Shown here piece after piece: positions 1-25,847 of a stretch of DNA of 64,000 nt. Under the pieces are notes generated by a model. That model did no database searches, was not told the origin of the DNA, and saw only the letters and a list, made by a program, of their open reading frames with translations. Position numbers and translations under genes: made by a program. Positions within the stretch are counted from its first letter, which is position 1. The number at the start of each line of letters is the position of its first letter. The DNA lies in NCBI RefSeq assembly GCF_963675165.1, contig NC_087377.1, forward strand, positions 306,001 to 370,000, written 5' to 3'. This stretch comes from Halichondria panicea (Eukaryota; Porifera; Demospongiae; Suberitida; Halichondriidae).

Positions 1-1770
1 TGTACCTGGGGGAGAGAGGAGACAAAAGCAGTGAGAGAATGGAACACTAGTACAGTAGCTAGTAGGAGGAGCTGTGTGTGTGTGCATTGTGGCTGCAAGA
101 GAACAAGCAAATGCATGGTTACATTGAGAGCAGCAGTTCAAACAAAACCATCCACTCCACACAATACAATACCAGCCAATCACCACCACAGCTGACAACC
201 ATCGGCCTAGTATTATCAATACACACACAATACATAATTATAACACCAGACAACAAAATTACACCCATAGCTGTTTGTGCTGTGCAGAGAAGAGATGAGA
301 AATTCCCACAACAACAAATCAATTCAACAGCGAAGACCACCAATTAATTCAGATTATTATTATCATCATAATACCAGACCAGGAGTGAATGCACTCCTGA
401 CCAGACAAATCATTATAATCAAATCACACATCATCACCAAACCAGACTGTGCAACAAAATTTCCCACCCCACAACAACCAATCAAATCAACCACAGGAGG
501 ACCACCACCAGTAGTCCAGTAGTTTCCTTGCCCAAGGGACTAATACAATAAGGGCATAATAAACTAAAGGGACCCTGTGACTGTGAGTACCATTAACTGA
601 GCACAGAGGTAATCAACCAGAATGTGTGGGATGGTTCAACAACAGTAGACTCACAGAGACAACACCTCCTTGCTCTTGAAGCCCTTCTCGACTCCAGTTG
701 CAACAAGCCTGGCACACCTAGGGTTTAGTTAAAGCCTGAACTTACCAATTCCATGTGCAGTAGGCACAGAGTTAAGATCCTAAAAAAGCCGTCATAACAG
801 ATTAGTATAAGCCAAGAAGCAGCAGTTGTCTAACTATAATTATTATAGCTATCTATTCTAATGATCCTATATAGCTAACTAACTATTGGAACTGATAACG
901 AGATCTTAACACTCCCAATTATGGCAGGATCCTGTGCTGCTTTCCTTTAGGCAGGTACTAACAGCAGAGTGCTCCCTCAATAGACTGGAACGCCACCATC
1001 ATTGCACCCCAAAGGCTGGTTCGACAACGGTTTCAAGAACAAGAAGATGCTGTCCTGCGACCCGGCTGTTAAAGAACCTTCCACACACATTCTGATTGAT
1101 TACTTGAGTGCTACAGACACCATCCCTCCCCCCCCCAACCACCAAAGGGTTCAAGGCCATGCAGGTAATAGACTCTTAGCCATGCGTATTAAAAACAGTA
1201 TACAAAAAGCGTTGTCGACACGAGTTTAGCCATGCATACATGCATTTAACGTGCGCTTTGCTGGCAAGTATGTATCTATTAAACTGCATGACCTACACAC
1301 CTCACAGTCAAGAAGGGGCCACCACACTTAGACACAAGGAATACCAGAACTTCCACTCTCAACAAACAAAGCAACACCAATACACTCAAAGGCCAGAGAG
1401 TGAACAATCCAATCAATAGCTGGGACAAGATACACACAAGATGAACATGCGGACGTACGGTTTCAACTTACAAATGACTCTTGCAGCCTGCACTGCTTCT
1501 AATCTATCTTTCCATGGCTGGATAATGCTCGCGCTGTTTCTGCAACACAGTAGAAGGCTTGCGCTGTTTCTGCAACACAGTGGAAGGCTCGCAATGTTCT
1601 GCAACACAGTGGAAAGCTCGCGCTGTTTCTGCAACACAGTGGAAAGCTCGCGATGTTTTTGTAACACAGCGGAAGGCTGCAAAAAAATCAAGTCAATACC
1701 AATCAATAAAACATGACTAAATAGACAACTACAATGCTCTTCCTAGCCTAACATTCCTGCAAACATGCGA
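1..1770. repeat. Dispersed repeat R, copy 1 (left-truncated by window)
   Basis: This sequence recurs at 24285-25318, 26315-27415, 33390-34870 and 47990-49792 with few differences, so it is a dispersed or segmentally duplicated repeat. It contains a conserved exon-like frame near 996-1160 (KGWFDNGFKNKKMLSCDP) and a 30-bp tandem block at 1526-1672. Copy 1 has lost the ATG of the frame present in copies 4 and 5. No transposase was found in any copy, and no clear terminal repeat is seen. Confidence 0.85.
1526..1672. repeat. 30-bp tandem repeat in R copy 1
   Basis: About five units of roughly 30 bp built on GCTCGCGCTGTTTCTGCAAC followed by ACAGTGGAAG. A diverged block of the same units is at 34546-34690 in copy 4. 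Both strands stay open across it, which explains the short open frames there; they are not genes. Confidence 0.85.
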
Positions 1771-2438
1771 GCAAGCAAAAAAACTCACCTCTTCCAGCAA
1801 GACACTGAGCTTCTTCTTCAAACGGGTCAGGTGGCATATCGGGCACCTGATCCCTTCAAACTTCAAAGGAACTGAGCTTCTAGAACTGGATCTGAGAATA
1901 TTTCAGGCCATTGACGTCAGAGTCTCCAAGGAGATGCCATGGAGACAACATGGAGGACCGCAGGAGTACTAGCTACAAGGTGTTGCGAGTATATATTGTG
2001 GGTACATTGCGAAATCTGTCCCAGTGAATACTCATACGCATGCGCAGTGTGCCCCTTCTCTGTCTACCCGTTTGTACTTACCTTAATTACTCGTTTCACC
2101 ATAAAGGCTAAAAAAAAAAAAAAAAAACCCCTTCATGCAATTCAACAGCTAGAGACCAGCCCCTCCCCTTTTATCCATCATTGTGCAGAAGCTTGACGAC
2201 CTTTTCAGCTAGCTATCATGCATGCTGCCATTAATGTACAAAATCAACCTGAACATATAACTACTTAGAAACTGCCATGGCAAATGCTTTTATATAATTA
2301 TAACGCATGATGGACTGCATTATTATTTTTATTCAAAAATCTTAGCAAGAGTGGGAACCAGCAAAACAAAGCATAAAAATATTTCTGATCAATAAAAGAT
2401 GTACGAGTCACTATCATGATATGGAGTCAGTGGAGCTG
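1771..2438. other. Gene A 3' flank
   Basis: No coding signal seen. A poly-A run lies at 2110-2127. The segment from about 2194 matches 50507 onward in the gene D flank, except that the latter carries an 81-bp insertion. Confidence 0.6.
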
Positions 2439-15735
<13,297 letters not shown>

Positions 15736-16089
15736 TGAAGCTTTGTTCAAACTCTGTCAAATTCTCCCCTTGAATTGTTTCTCAGTAAGCGAAGTGCATG
15801 CCACATGCATGCACCCTCTTTCTGTATTTCAAGGGCCCTTCCGGCCACAAAAACCCACATGATTAATTGCAATTGTAAAAGCATAAAAATCCATTTATAA
15901 TAGCACAGATGTACAGTCAATAGTCGAGTCATGTGATCCTACTACACACAAAACAACACTTATAATAATACTAAACACACAGAAAAATAAATATTAAAAT
16001 TCAGCTAAAAGGAACTGCTCCAAATTGATCTACAGTTGTCATTGTCGGCGTAACCTTTGAACCCTCCAAACAAATCTCGTCTTGCATTG

Positions 16090-16181
16090 TCAGCAGATTA
16101 TGAGTGGGCGGGGTAGAGGAACGTCCGTCAAAAATGAAGTGCTACCAAAGTCATCCGTAGGAAATGGACTGCCAGTCTGTG

Positions 16182-16220
<39 letters not shown>

Positions 16221-17013
16221 TGTGTGTGTGTGTGTGAGGGGTGGGAGGTTCAATAAGCAGTATATAGAGTGGAGTGTGTCTATTGTAGTCACCCTCTATA
16301 ATACAGCCAGGTTTGATAAGGGACCCAGAGTCAGCCTCTGCTGTATAATCAATAAGCCAGATTAATGTTCCCCAAAGTCTCCATAGCATGTGTTTGGACC
16401 TGTGTTAGCAGACCACCCTCTATAATACAGCCACTGTTGGTCTACCCACCACTATACATACACAGGGTATACTAATAGTAAGGTACTCACAAAGACATTA
16501 GTGACATGGTTGGTGGTTCCTGTGATCCTGGACACCACCTCACACACTTGCCAGATACTGGGACGAAGCTCAGGGTCAGAGGTCAACAGATAGCCTACAA
16601 AGGGGACAATGATATACGTATCATTATAATAATAGAGCAATACACTTGAGGCTGGCAGAATATCATAGCACCTGTAGCTAGTGTGTGTTCTCAAAGTTAG
16701 CTCTGAAAACAGGTTCATTTCACAAAGAAAAAACTCACTATCAATAGTCTTTATAATTATAGTCTTAAAGTTAACATAATTATGCGTAAAGCTGGCTACA
16801 TTTCACTAGGATGTGTGTGTGTGGGTGTGGTCTCACCTCTCAAGTTGTGCAGGTCTTGTGTGTAGGGAGAGTCTTCAGGAATGCTGTACTGAGCACTGCT
16901 AGAGGGTTGTCACTAAATGGGGGAGAATACACGTGCCATTAGAGCAACATACTTAAGCTGGCAGAATAAGATAGTCTTTAGGGAAATTTATACATATACC
17001 CAGTGATTACATT

Positions 17014-17053
<40 letters not shown>

Positions 17054-18725
17054 CGTGCGTGCGTGTGTGTGTGTGTGTGTGTGTGTGCGTGGTCTCACCT
17101 CTCAGGTCTTGTGTGTAAGGAGAGTCTTCAGGAATGCTGTACTGAGCACTGACTATGGCTAGAGGGTTGTCACCAAATGGAGTATCCATGAAGAACAGCT
17201 TGAACAGTAGTACGCCCAGTGCCTGTGTGTGGGCGGGTGTGTGTTGTGTGAGGGTGTGATATTATTAGATTCGTCTCATTGAAATGAGTATCACAAGTAA
17301 ACGTGTTTATACTTAACATGTTCAGTAAACGTAATCATCCCCACATTTCACAGTACTATTACACAAACGCCGACATTCACAAAATGGAAACCTTATTACA
17401 GAAAACACAAGTCAACCACTTAGCTACAGTGTACACAGTGGGACCACACATAAAGAGGAAATTTCGCCCCTTTCAGCCTTGTTTCCCAGTAAACATAATC
17501 ATTGCTCAGATCCTCCCCCTTTCAGAGAGGTGTCACATTCCACCCCTTTCACAGTAAACAAAGCAATTTGGTAGAATGTCATTGAAAGGTCATAATTAGT
17601 GAAAGGTCACCTCCAATAGTGTACCACATGTCCATACATGCATGGATAAACAATTACACCATACTGTAGTTTATGACAAATGAAATCTCTGAGCCCATGC
17701 CAACTCAGCTAGCTATGACTGCTCAATATTGACCTCCCTCCACCAATAAGGTCTAACACATGGGCAAGCAATACTATCGGGAAATATGAACAAAACAATG
17801 AACCTCGTGATTATTATCAGTAGCCTACAACAGGTGCCGTCTCTACGAAGCATCTCCCCTCACCTCCATCCTTTCATGCATTCATCCATTCTTATCCTAT
17901 AGCACAGCCACTGGACTGGCACATGCTGGCAGCAGATCACATTCACGCTGAGTAGGTAATGGCATATGCTAGGCCTCGTCATAGATAGTGGTATGGCCTC
18001 ATCAACCTTATCTTCAGTGCGGCCTGAGATCGAGGCTAAAAGATCCCCTTCCTCCCACGTTTGTGACTTGTTGCAGTTCACCCACGTAGCATGTCGTGCA
18101 CAGAGTCATGGAGTATGTTCTCAATCTGAATCAAAATCAGTGGAAATAATTATAATCATGTGAGCTTAAATGCTTGGTAATATTGAATAACCGTGATTTC
18201 AATGGATTGTACAGGCCTTGAAATACAAAAATACGCTCGCAAAATAGCGTTAATTTATTTCTAGCTCTACGGTATCATAAACTATTGGATAGAGCTATTG
18301 GATGATACTTTATAGTCTAAAATGAGTATAATAAATTATGTAATTGGAGGGGGGCAACACATTGAGAGGCATTATCACCTGATCATGATCATACAGTATA
18401 GGTAGTTGTCACCTGAGCTGAAACGGTACTTGCTGACACAGCAGACACTGGACTGAGTGACAACAGAGCCACACAATTCGTTGAGGTGTCCTGTACCTGG
18501 GGGATAGCAAACACAGGGGTCAAAGTGCACAGAATTGCAGGAGAGTTTGTAGCCATTTCAGCTTGTTGAGATTCAGTAGCAGTATGCAGTATGCAGTAAG
18601 CTGTGCAAATTAATGATAGGCTTTTCAAAGAAGTTCTACTGAAAATTAATAAGTCATCAATTATTATTGTCTAGTAATATTAAAGGTAGCGCTCACCTTT
18701 CCCCTGAGTCAGAGTGTTGGTCCAT
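16090..18725 (-). CDS. Gene F: truncated NAK-family (AAK1/GAK-like) kinase C-lobe gene
   Basis: Five exons join in phase: 18697-18725, 18413-18638, 17099-17222, 16491-16594, 16090-16176 (about 189 residues). The last three encode the end of a NAK-type kinase domain: ALGVLLFKLFFMDTPFGDN, YSIPEDSPYTQDLR, GYLLTSDPELRPSIWQV, then VPLPRPLIIC-stop. This matches the helix region after the activation segment in AAK1/GAK kinases. No glycine loop, VAIK lysine, HRD or DFG is present, so it cannot be an active kinase. The first 85 residues (MDQHSDSGE..., then a Ser/Thr/Ala-rich stretch) are not recognised, and their link to the kinase exons rests only on phase. It could be a relic; a catalytic-loop exon of the same family sits in gene D. 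Confidence 0.45.
16185..16237. repeat. TG microsatellite in gene F intron
   Basis: (TG)n directly upstream, on the coding strand, of the acceptor of the last gene F exon. Confidence 0.9.
16838..16918 (-). pseudogene. Decayed partial copy of the gene F kinase exon
   Basis: This stretch repeats most of the exon at 17099-17222 on the minus strand (CCATTTAGTGACAACCC ... ACACAAGACCTGCACAAC). A six-base loss at ATAGTC distorts the sequence, and its 5' part is missing. It keeps codons for HNL before the splice donor that the intact exon lacks. It lies between exons 17099-17222 and 16491-16594 and looks like a tandem exon duplication that decayed. Confidence 0.6.
17020..17092. repeat. TG/CG microsatellite in gene F intron
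   Basis: (TG)n with GTGC units just after the donor of exon 17099-17222. Confidence 0.9.
17223..18412. other. Gene F long intron
   Basis: About 1.2 kb between the model's second and third exons. I looked for kinase N-lobe, HRD or DFG exons here on the minus strand and saw none. Confidence 0.5.
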
Positions 18726-19951
18726 TGTGTCCAGTGCACCGTGCTAGCTAGTAGGACCACTCCAATGGATGTGCTTTCAGAGTATTAGAACTGCACCAAA
18801 TGGTCAGTGGGTAATGATCGTCAAACCATTAGACAAAATATGTTTCATTTTGTAGATTTGATGACCTTTACCAGATACGCTCACACACAAGACAAAGAAG
18901 GCTGGTGAGGAAAAGCATTCACTTGTCCTTCCCTCTAGGAGCTTCCACAAGGCTGGATATCTGGTGGATACTCCTCCAAAAGACCAGCAGCAATGGATCA
19001 CAAGGCAAAGAGCATTGCAGCGAGTACAAGTGAGTGGCTAGTCATGATCAAAAGTGGACCACCTAGTATAGTGTATAGGCTGCTTTAGATGACTGGCATT
19101 CAATATCTGCTAATAGATATCATTACTAGTGATCAAACTATACAGCCTCTGTATCAAATGCATCCATTGCTACACATTTGTTGACCCGTTACTTCATTTC
19201 GTACAGTGATGGAGAGCACGAGAGGGGCGGAGTCAGTGACAAGTTGCTATGACAACATATGATGGAGGACTTACAAGGTGACACTGTGGAGTTTGCGTAC
19301 AACCCATTGGACGTCTTGCAGTGCAAATAAAGGAACACAATTAAGAAATAGTGAGTACTGCCGCGTGCAGAGTGTGACTCTTTCCCCCACTAGAACTGTG
19401 ATCTGAGCATGTCATGTGATAGGCCTTGTCTAGAGCTACAGAATGCATCTCTTAGTTTTGATATTGATTGCTTTTTAGTGAAGTTATGACCTCCTGAAAG
19501 TTGCTTAAATTATACATTTTATGGGGAAAGCGTTGTGTTAAATCAGGCCTAAGTTTGAGAGCCCCATAACTTGTGTCAGTCTCCAAGATAATGTGTGTAT
19601 TTAGTAGTACTACAAGACTGTACATACACTATCAATTATTGCAGCTCAAGTTGATTTGAAGAAATAAAAATGTTTAAGATAATAATTGTTATGGTACAAT
19701 TATCTACTAGTGATTGAGTGGTCTGATTGTTCTCTCACTTGTTAGATTCGTGAGGGTCAGTTGTTCACTCTGTTGGATGCTAATGATGATCCACCCATTG
19801 GACGTCAGAGAAAATACTAAGAAACAGTGAGTACTGCCGCGTGCAGAGTGTGACTCTTTCCCTGACCAAACTTTGATCTGAGCATATTCATGTGATAGGC
19901 CTTATCTAACAGTGCTTGGAATAGTTATTCGCTGTACTCCCCCCTAGTGTT
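18726..19951. other. Sequence before array 1, with exon-like fragments
   Basis: On the plus strand, IREGQLFTLLDANDDPPIGR follows an acceptor-like TTGTTAG near 19745 and ends at a stop. The same segment recurs at 38700-38944. A shorter relative (PLDVLQCK-stop) is near 19306. Each is followed by TGAGTACTGCCGCGTGCAGA. These may be exons of a duplicated plus-strand gene; the protein is not recognised. Confidence 0.3.
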
Positions 19952-22736
19952 TACATTCCCGTGGGTGGGTTCAATTCACTAGCAATAGTTTTGCGTTCCC
20001 GTGAGTGGGTTCAATTCACTAGCAATAGTTTTGCGTTCCCGTGAGTGGTCACTAGCAATAGTTTTGCGTTCCCGTGAGTGGGTTCAATTCACTAGCAATA
20101 GTTTTAAGTTCCCGTGAGTGGTCACTAGCAATAGTTTTGCGTTCCCATGAGTGGGTTCAATTCACTAGCAATAGTTTTGAGTTCCCGTGGGTGGGTTCAA
20201 TCACTAGCAATAGTTTTAAGTTCTCGTGAGTGGTCACTAGCAATAGTTTTGCGTTCCCATGAGTGGGTTCAATTCACTAGCAATAGTTTTAAGTTCCCTT
20301 GAGTGGTCACTAGCAATAGTTTTGCGTTCCCGTGGGTGGGTTCAATTCACTAGCAATAGTTTTGCATTCCCTTGGGTGGGTTCAATTCACTAGCAATAGT
20401 TTTACGTTCCCGTGAGTGGGTTCAATTCACTAGCAATAGTTTTACGTTCCCGTGAGTGGGTTCAATTCACTAGCAATAGTTTTAAGTTCCCGTGAGTGGG
20501 TTCAATTCACTAGCAATAGTTTTACGTTCCCGTGAGTGGGTTCAATTCACTAGCAATAGTTTTGCGTTCCCGTGAGTGGGTTCAATTCACTAGGTGAGTG
20601 GGTTCAATTCACTAGCAATAGTTTTGCATTCCCTTGGGTGGGTTCAATTCACTAGCAATAGTTTTACGTTCCCGTGAGTGGGTTCAATTCACTAGCAATA
20701 GTTTTAAGTTCCCGTGAGTGGGTTCAATTCACTAGCAATAGTTTTACGTTCCCGTGAGTGGGTTCAATTCACTAGCAATAGTTTTGCGTTCCCGTGAGTG
20801 GGTTCAATTCACTAGCAATAGTTTTGCGTTCCCGTGGGTGGGTTCAATTCACTAGCAATAGTTTTGCATTCCCTTGGGTGGGTTCAATTCACTAGCAATA
20901 GTTTTGCGTTCCCGTGAGTGGGTTCAATTCACTAGCAATAGTTTTAAGTTCCCGTGAGTGGGTTCAATTCACTAGCAATAGTTTTACGTTCCCGTGAGTG
21001 GGTTCAATTCACTAGCAATAGTTTTGCGTTCCCGTGAGTGGGTTCAATTCACTAGGTGAGTGGGTTCAATTCACTAGCAATAGTTTTGCATTCCCTTGGG
21101 TGGGTTCAATTCACTAGCAATAGTTTTACGTTCCCGTGAGTGGGTTCAATTCACTAGCAATAGTTTTAAGTTCCCGTGAGTGGGTTCAATTCACTAGCAA
21201 TAGTTTTACGTTCCCGTGAGTGGGTTCAATTCACTAGCAATAGTTTTGCGTTCCCGTGAGTGGGTTCAATTCACTAGCAATAGTTTTGCATTCCCTTGAG
21301 TGGGTTCAATTCACTAGCAATAGTTTTACTTTCCCGTGAGTGGGTTCAATTCACTAGCAATAGTTTTAAGTTCCCGTGAGTGGGTTCAATTCACTAGCAA
21401 TAGTTTTGCGTTCCCGTGAGTGGGTTCAATTCACTAGCAATAGTTTTGCGTTCCCGTGAGTGGGTTCAATTCACTAGCAATAGTTTTGCGTTCCCGTGGG
21501 TGGGTTCAATTCACTAGCAATAGTTTTGCGTTCCCGTGGGTGGGTTCAATTCGCTAGCAATAGTTTTGCGTTCTCGTGAGTGGGTTCAATTCACTAGCAA
21601 TAGTTTTAAGTTCTCGTGAGTGGTCACTAGCAATAGTTTTGCGTTCCCGTGGGTGGGTTCAATTCACTAGCAATAGTTTTGTGTTCCCGTGGGTGGGTTC
21701 AATTCACTAGCAATAGTTTTAAGTTCCCGTGAGTGGTCACTAGCAATAGTTTTGCGTTACCGTGGATGGGTTCAATTCACTAGCAATAGTTTTGCGTTCT
21801 CGTGAGTGGGTTCAATTCACTAGCAATAGTTTTGCATTCCTTTGAGTGGGTTCAATTCACTAGCAATAGTTTTACGTTCCCGTGAGTGGGTTCAATTCAC
21901 TAGCAATAGTTTTAAGTTCCCGTGAGTGGGTTCAATTCACTAGCAATAGTTTTGCGTTCCCATGGGTGGGTTCAATTCACCAACAATAGTTTTACGTTCC
22001 CGTGAGTGGGTTCAATTCACTAGCAATAGTTTTAAGTTCTCGTGAGTGGTCACTAGCAATAGTTTTGCGTTCCTGTGGGTGGGTTCAATTCACTACCAAT
22101 AGTTTTTCGTTCCCGTGAGTGGGTTCAATTCACTAGCAATATTTTTAAGTTCCCGTGAGTGGTCACTAGCAATAGTTTTGCGTTCCCGTGGGTGGGTTCA
22201 ATTCACTAATAATAGTTTTGCTTTCTCGTGAGTGGGTTCAATTCACTAGCAATAGTTTTGCAATCCCTTGAGTGGGTTCAATTCACTAGCAATAGTTTAC
22301 GTTCCCGTGAGTGGGTTCAATTCACTAGCAATAGTTTTAAGTTCCCGTGAGTGGGTTCAATTCGCTAGCAATAGTTTTGCATTCCCTTGAGTGGGTTCAA
22401 TTCACTAGCAATAGTTTTACGTTCCCGTGGGTGGATTCAATTCACTAGCAATAGTTTCAAGTTTCCGTGAGTGGGTTAAATTCACTAGCAATAGTTTTAC
22501 GTTCCCGTTAGTGGGTTCAATTCACTAGCAATAATTTTGCGTTCCCGTCAGTGGGTTCAATTCACTAGCAATAGTTTTGCGTTCCCGTGAGTGGGTTCAA
22601 TTCACTATAGCAATAGTTTTAAGTTCCCGTGAGTGGTCACTAGCAATAGTTTTGCGTTCCCATGAGTGGGTTCAATTCACTAGCAATAGTTTTACGTTCC
22701 CGTGAGTGGGTTCAATTCACTAGCAATAGTTTTACG
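19952..22736. repeat. 40-bp satellite array 1
   Basis: About 70 head-to-tail units of GCGTTCCCGTGAGTGGGTTC + AATTCACTAGCAATAGTTTT, with GCG, ACG, AAG or GCA at the start. A recurrent 33-bp form lacks GTTCAAT. A truncated unit (CACTAGGTGAGTGG) occurs at 20591 and 21053, showing a higher-order repeat of about 462 bp. One more diverged unit follows at 22958-22997. Confidence 0.95.
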
Positions 22737-22956
22737 TGTTTTGTAGTTTGTGCTTTTTGCGCTGTACTCTCCCCTTGCATGTGTGACTGTGTTTTGTAGT
22801 TTGTGCTTTTTGCGCTGTACTCCTCCCTTGCATGTGTTACTGTGTTTTGTAGTTTGTGCTTTTTGCGCTGTACTCCCCCCCTTGCATGTGTGACTGTGTT
22901 TTGTAGTTTGTGTGCTTTTTGCGCTGTACTCCCCCCTTGCATGTGTGACTGTGTTT
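22737..22956. repeat. 53-bp repeat, block 1 (four units)
   Basis: Units of GTTTTGTAGTTTGTGCTTTT + TGCGCTGTACTCCCCCCTTG + CATGTGTGACTGT. It directly follows array 1. The same unit borders array 2 on both sides. Confidence 0.95.
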
Positions 22957-22997
22957 AGTCACTAGCAATAGTTTTACGTTCCCATGAGTGGAGGTTC

Positions 22998-24284
22998 AAT
23001 AATTCACAACAGCTGCATTGTACCTCCTTGTTTTGTGTTTTTATGCAAGTCCACTGAATGCGCCAGCGAAAGCTTAGGTTTTCTGAATGCTTAGAAACAG
23101 ACCTTTCAAATGATATCATATTTTTTTGATATTTGCCAATTTAGTCCCCATGGTCCGAGGTCTAAAAATAACAAATTCAGGGCCCGGATGAAATATTGGA
23201 TTGAAACACATCATTTGAAATGTATTTTTCTAAGCTTTCGGAATATTATAAAATTTTTGACATGGATCAACTGTTATGGCTGTTGAAAGACCCACCTTCC
23301 GTTTAATTCGTGAATCTTTTTCGGCTGTCATAACTTAAATTCTGTGGATCGAAAGTCAAAAATGTTATGGTTTTCTGAATGCTTAGAAACAGACCTTTTA
23401 AATGGTATGGGTGGGTTAGGGTTAGGCTCCCGTGAGTGGACTGAATGCGCCAGCAAAAGTCTTAGGCTCCCGCGAGTTGGCTGAATGCGCCACGAAAATA
23501 ACCCCACGAAAATTACCCGCTATATATACGATAGTTGGATGTTTTTTATGCGCTGTACTCCCCCCTTGTGTTGTATTTTTTATGTGAGTGCGCTAAATGC
23601 ACCAGCGAAAGTCTTAGGCTCTCGCGAGTTGGCTGAATGCACCAGCAAAAGTCTTAGGCTCTCGCAAGTTGGGCTGAATGCGCTAGCGAACGTCTTAGGC
23701 TCTCGCGAGAGGGCTGAATGCACCACGAAAATGACCCGCTATACGATAGTTGGAATAGTTAGTATTTTTTATGCACTGTACTCCCCCCTTGCATGTGTGA
23801 CGGTGTTTTGGGTTAGTTAGTGTTCACTTCTCTATAATTACATACATGCATTAATTTGGGTGACAATTTGTGGGACATTATGATCATTGACGTGTGCAAT
23901 AAATGATGTATATATACTGTGTGTGTGTGCAGGACTGAACACCAGCCCCCGGCATGTATCATAAGGGACGCTGTACAGAGATGTTAGGGCAAGTTCCTTT
24001 AATTAGATCGAGATATTGTAATTATTTCCTTCTTCCAGGTTGTCGGTGGCTAAACGTGCTTATAGTTGCCATGGAGATGGAGATGGTAATTGACTGAAGT
24101 CATGTACCTACCTCTCGATAGAAGGAAACAAGGATTTGTCAATAATTATAGTACTGTGATAAATAAATGTTTTGTCAACTTCGATTCTCTAAGATCATAA
24201 TTATTCATAACTATAATTATACTATTGTTCTTGTTCTTACAAAACTTTAAATTATGTTACGTTGTTTCATATTAATTATATATC
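22998..24284. repeat. Degenerate repeats after array 1
   Basis: Two copies of a segment with TTTCTGAATGCTTAGAAACA (about 23079 and 23371) and about five copies of a unit around GAAAGTCTTAGGCTCTCGCG between 23425 and 23735. Fragments ACCCGCTATA..CGATAGTTGG match inverted-repeat element ends seen near 57900 and 60285. No gene is recognised; a possible exon follows an acceptor near 23932. Confidence 0.6.
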
Positions 24285-25318
24285 GAGTACAGCAGCCATT
24301 CAGTGTTAGGTAGTGCCAGACCATCAAACCATCACCTTGTCCATCCATATAATTATACACAACCATCAACCTACACAGAGAGCATGAGAGACTTGTCACA
24401 CAACATAGCTAGCTACTTATCTGTGTGTATGTGGCTCCTCCACAACCGTCAACCTACACAGAGAGCATGAGAGACATGCCACACGACATAGCTAGCTACT
24501 CATCTGTGTGTATGCTGTTACAGTGGCTCCTCCACACAATCAACCTACACAGAGAGCATGAGAGATACTGTACACAATGGAACTACTTATCTTTTGCTGT
24601 GAAGAGACATCCACCTACACACGATAGAAGCCAGCCATACTTATCTTTATTGTCTCCATAGCTGCACACAAAACAATCAAGAGACACTATAAATGATAGT
24701 AGTGGGCGTTGAGATCTGAGCCCCTCCCCCTTCAGTACCTGCAATACATTATACAGTGATGAGGTTAGTAATCCTCCCTGGGTCCCAGAGCAGCATGGCT
24801 TGTCTGTACCTGGAGGAGAGAGGAGACAAAAGCAGTGAGAGAATGGAACACTAGCTATAGTACAGTAGCTAGTAGGAGGAGCTGTGTGTGTGTGCATTGT
24901 GGCTGCAAGAGAACAAGCAAATGCATGGTTACATTGAGAGCAGCAGTTCAAACAAAACCATCCACTCCACACAATACAATACCAGCCAATCACCACCACA
25001 GCTGACAACCATCAGCCTAGTATTATCAATAATACATAATTATAACACCAGACAACAAAAATTTAATTACACCCATAGCTGTTTGTGTTGTGCAGAGAAG
25101 AGATGAGAAATTCCCACAACAACAAATCAATTCAACAGTGAAGACCACCAATTAATTCAGATCATTATTATCATCATAATACCAGACCAGGAATGAATGC
25201 ACTCCTGACCAGACAAATCATTATAATCAAATCACACATCATCACCAAGCCAGACTGTGCAACAAAATTTCCCAACCACAACAACCTATCAAATCATCCA
25301 CAGAAGGTTTAGTTTCCT
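24285..25318. repeat. Dispersed repeat R, copy 2 (5' part)
   Basis: Begins with CAGCCATTCAGTGTTAGGTA and runs to the AT-rich segment that ends near CAACAACC in the other copies. The part after about 25318 is missing. Internal units starting ACAACCATCAACCTACACAG are repeated two or three times. Confidence 0.85.
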
Positions 25319-25847
25319 TGCACAATATTTGGTTGCCAAAATGATGATCACCTTTGAGAAAAAATCACACACAAAACAAACACCAAATGCTAAAATCATA
25401 AAAAACTGTTCTAAAAATTAAATTCTGCACTATTTTTACCCCTGGGAACAGCTGTTGTTTGCTAGACTCTTTCAGGGCTTGCTGTGGAAAGCCCTTCTTG
25501 TTCACTCACTGTCTGGTCCTGTTTCTTACCATTGAATTTACTGTACGAAAATACTCCCACTCACTACTTTCAGTCTGACATCTCTACCAATAGGTGTCAG
25601 CTGCAGCAGTCCTGCTTCTCTTGGCTGCTAAAGAATCTGGGTGGGGCTGCTGCTGGACTGAATCTAGGACCCCTTCTAATTCTATCCATTGTCAAGGTAC
25701 CCATATATAAAGTAAAAAGCTTATATCATACAGAAATTTTTTTGATACAGACGCTTGAATACTACTGTTGTTTTTATACCACCCAACAAACACAAAATAT
25801 TTATAACATGAACAAACATTTTTTAATAATAATATAGAGCTGCAGGC
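25319..25847. other. Unassigned stretch between R copy 2 and the piggyBac-like fragment
   Basis: AT-rich. An open plus frame of about 117 codons from 25484 shows no family resemblance and no codon pattern I would trust. Nothing else seen. Confidence 0.4.

Noticed and set aside
17860-18081. Search for kinase N-lobe exons in gene F intron
   Set aside because: The open minus frame here has no glycine loop, lysine or other kinase motif.
19952-22736. CRISPR-like appearance of the 40-bp array
   Set aside because: Units are head-to-tail without unique spacers, and the context is an animal genome.
19952-22736. Array units as tRNA genes or pseudogenes
   Set aside because: Only a B-box-like motif is present; there is no A box at the right spacing and no cloverleaf.
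24583-25008. Repeated minus-strand frame starting MSAVVVIGWYCIVWS, also at 26713 and 48336
   Set aside because: It recurs only because it lies in dispersed repeat R; indels between copies break it and no domain is seen.
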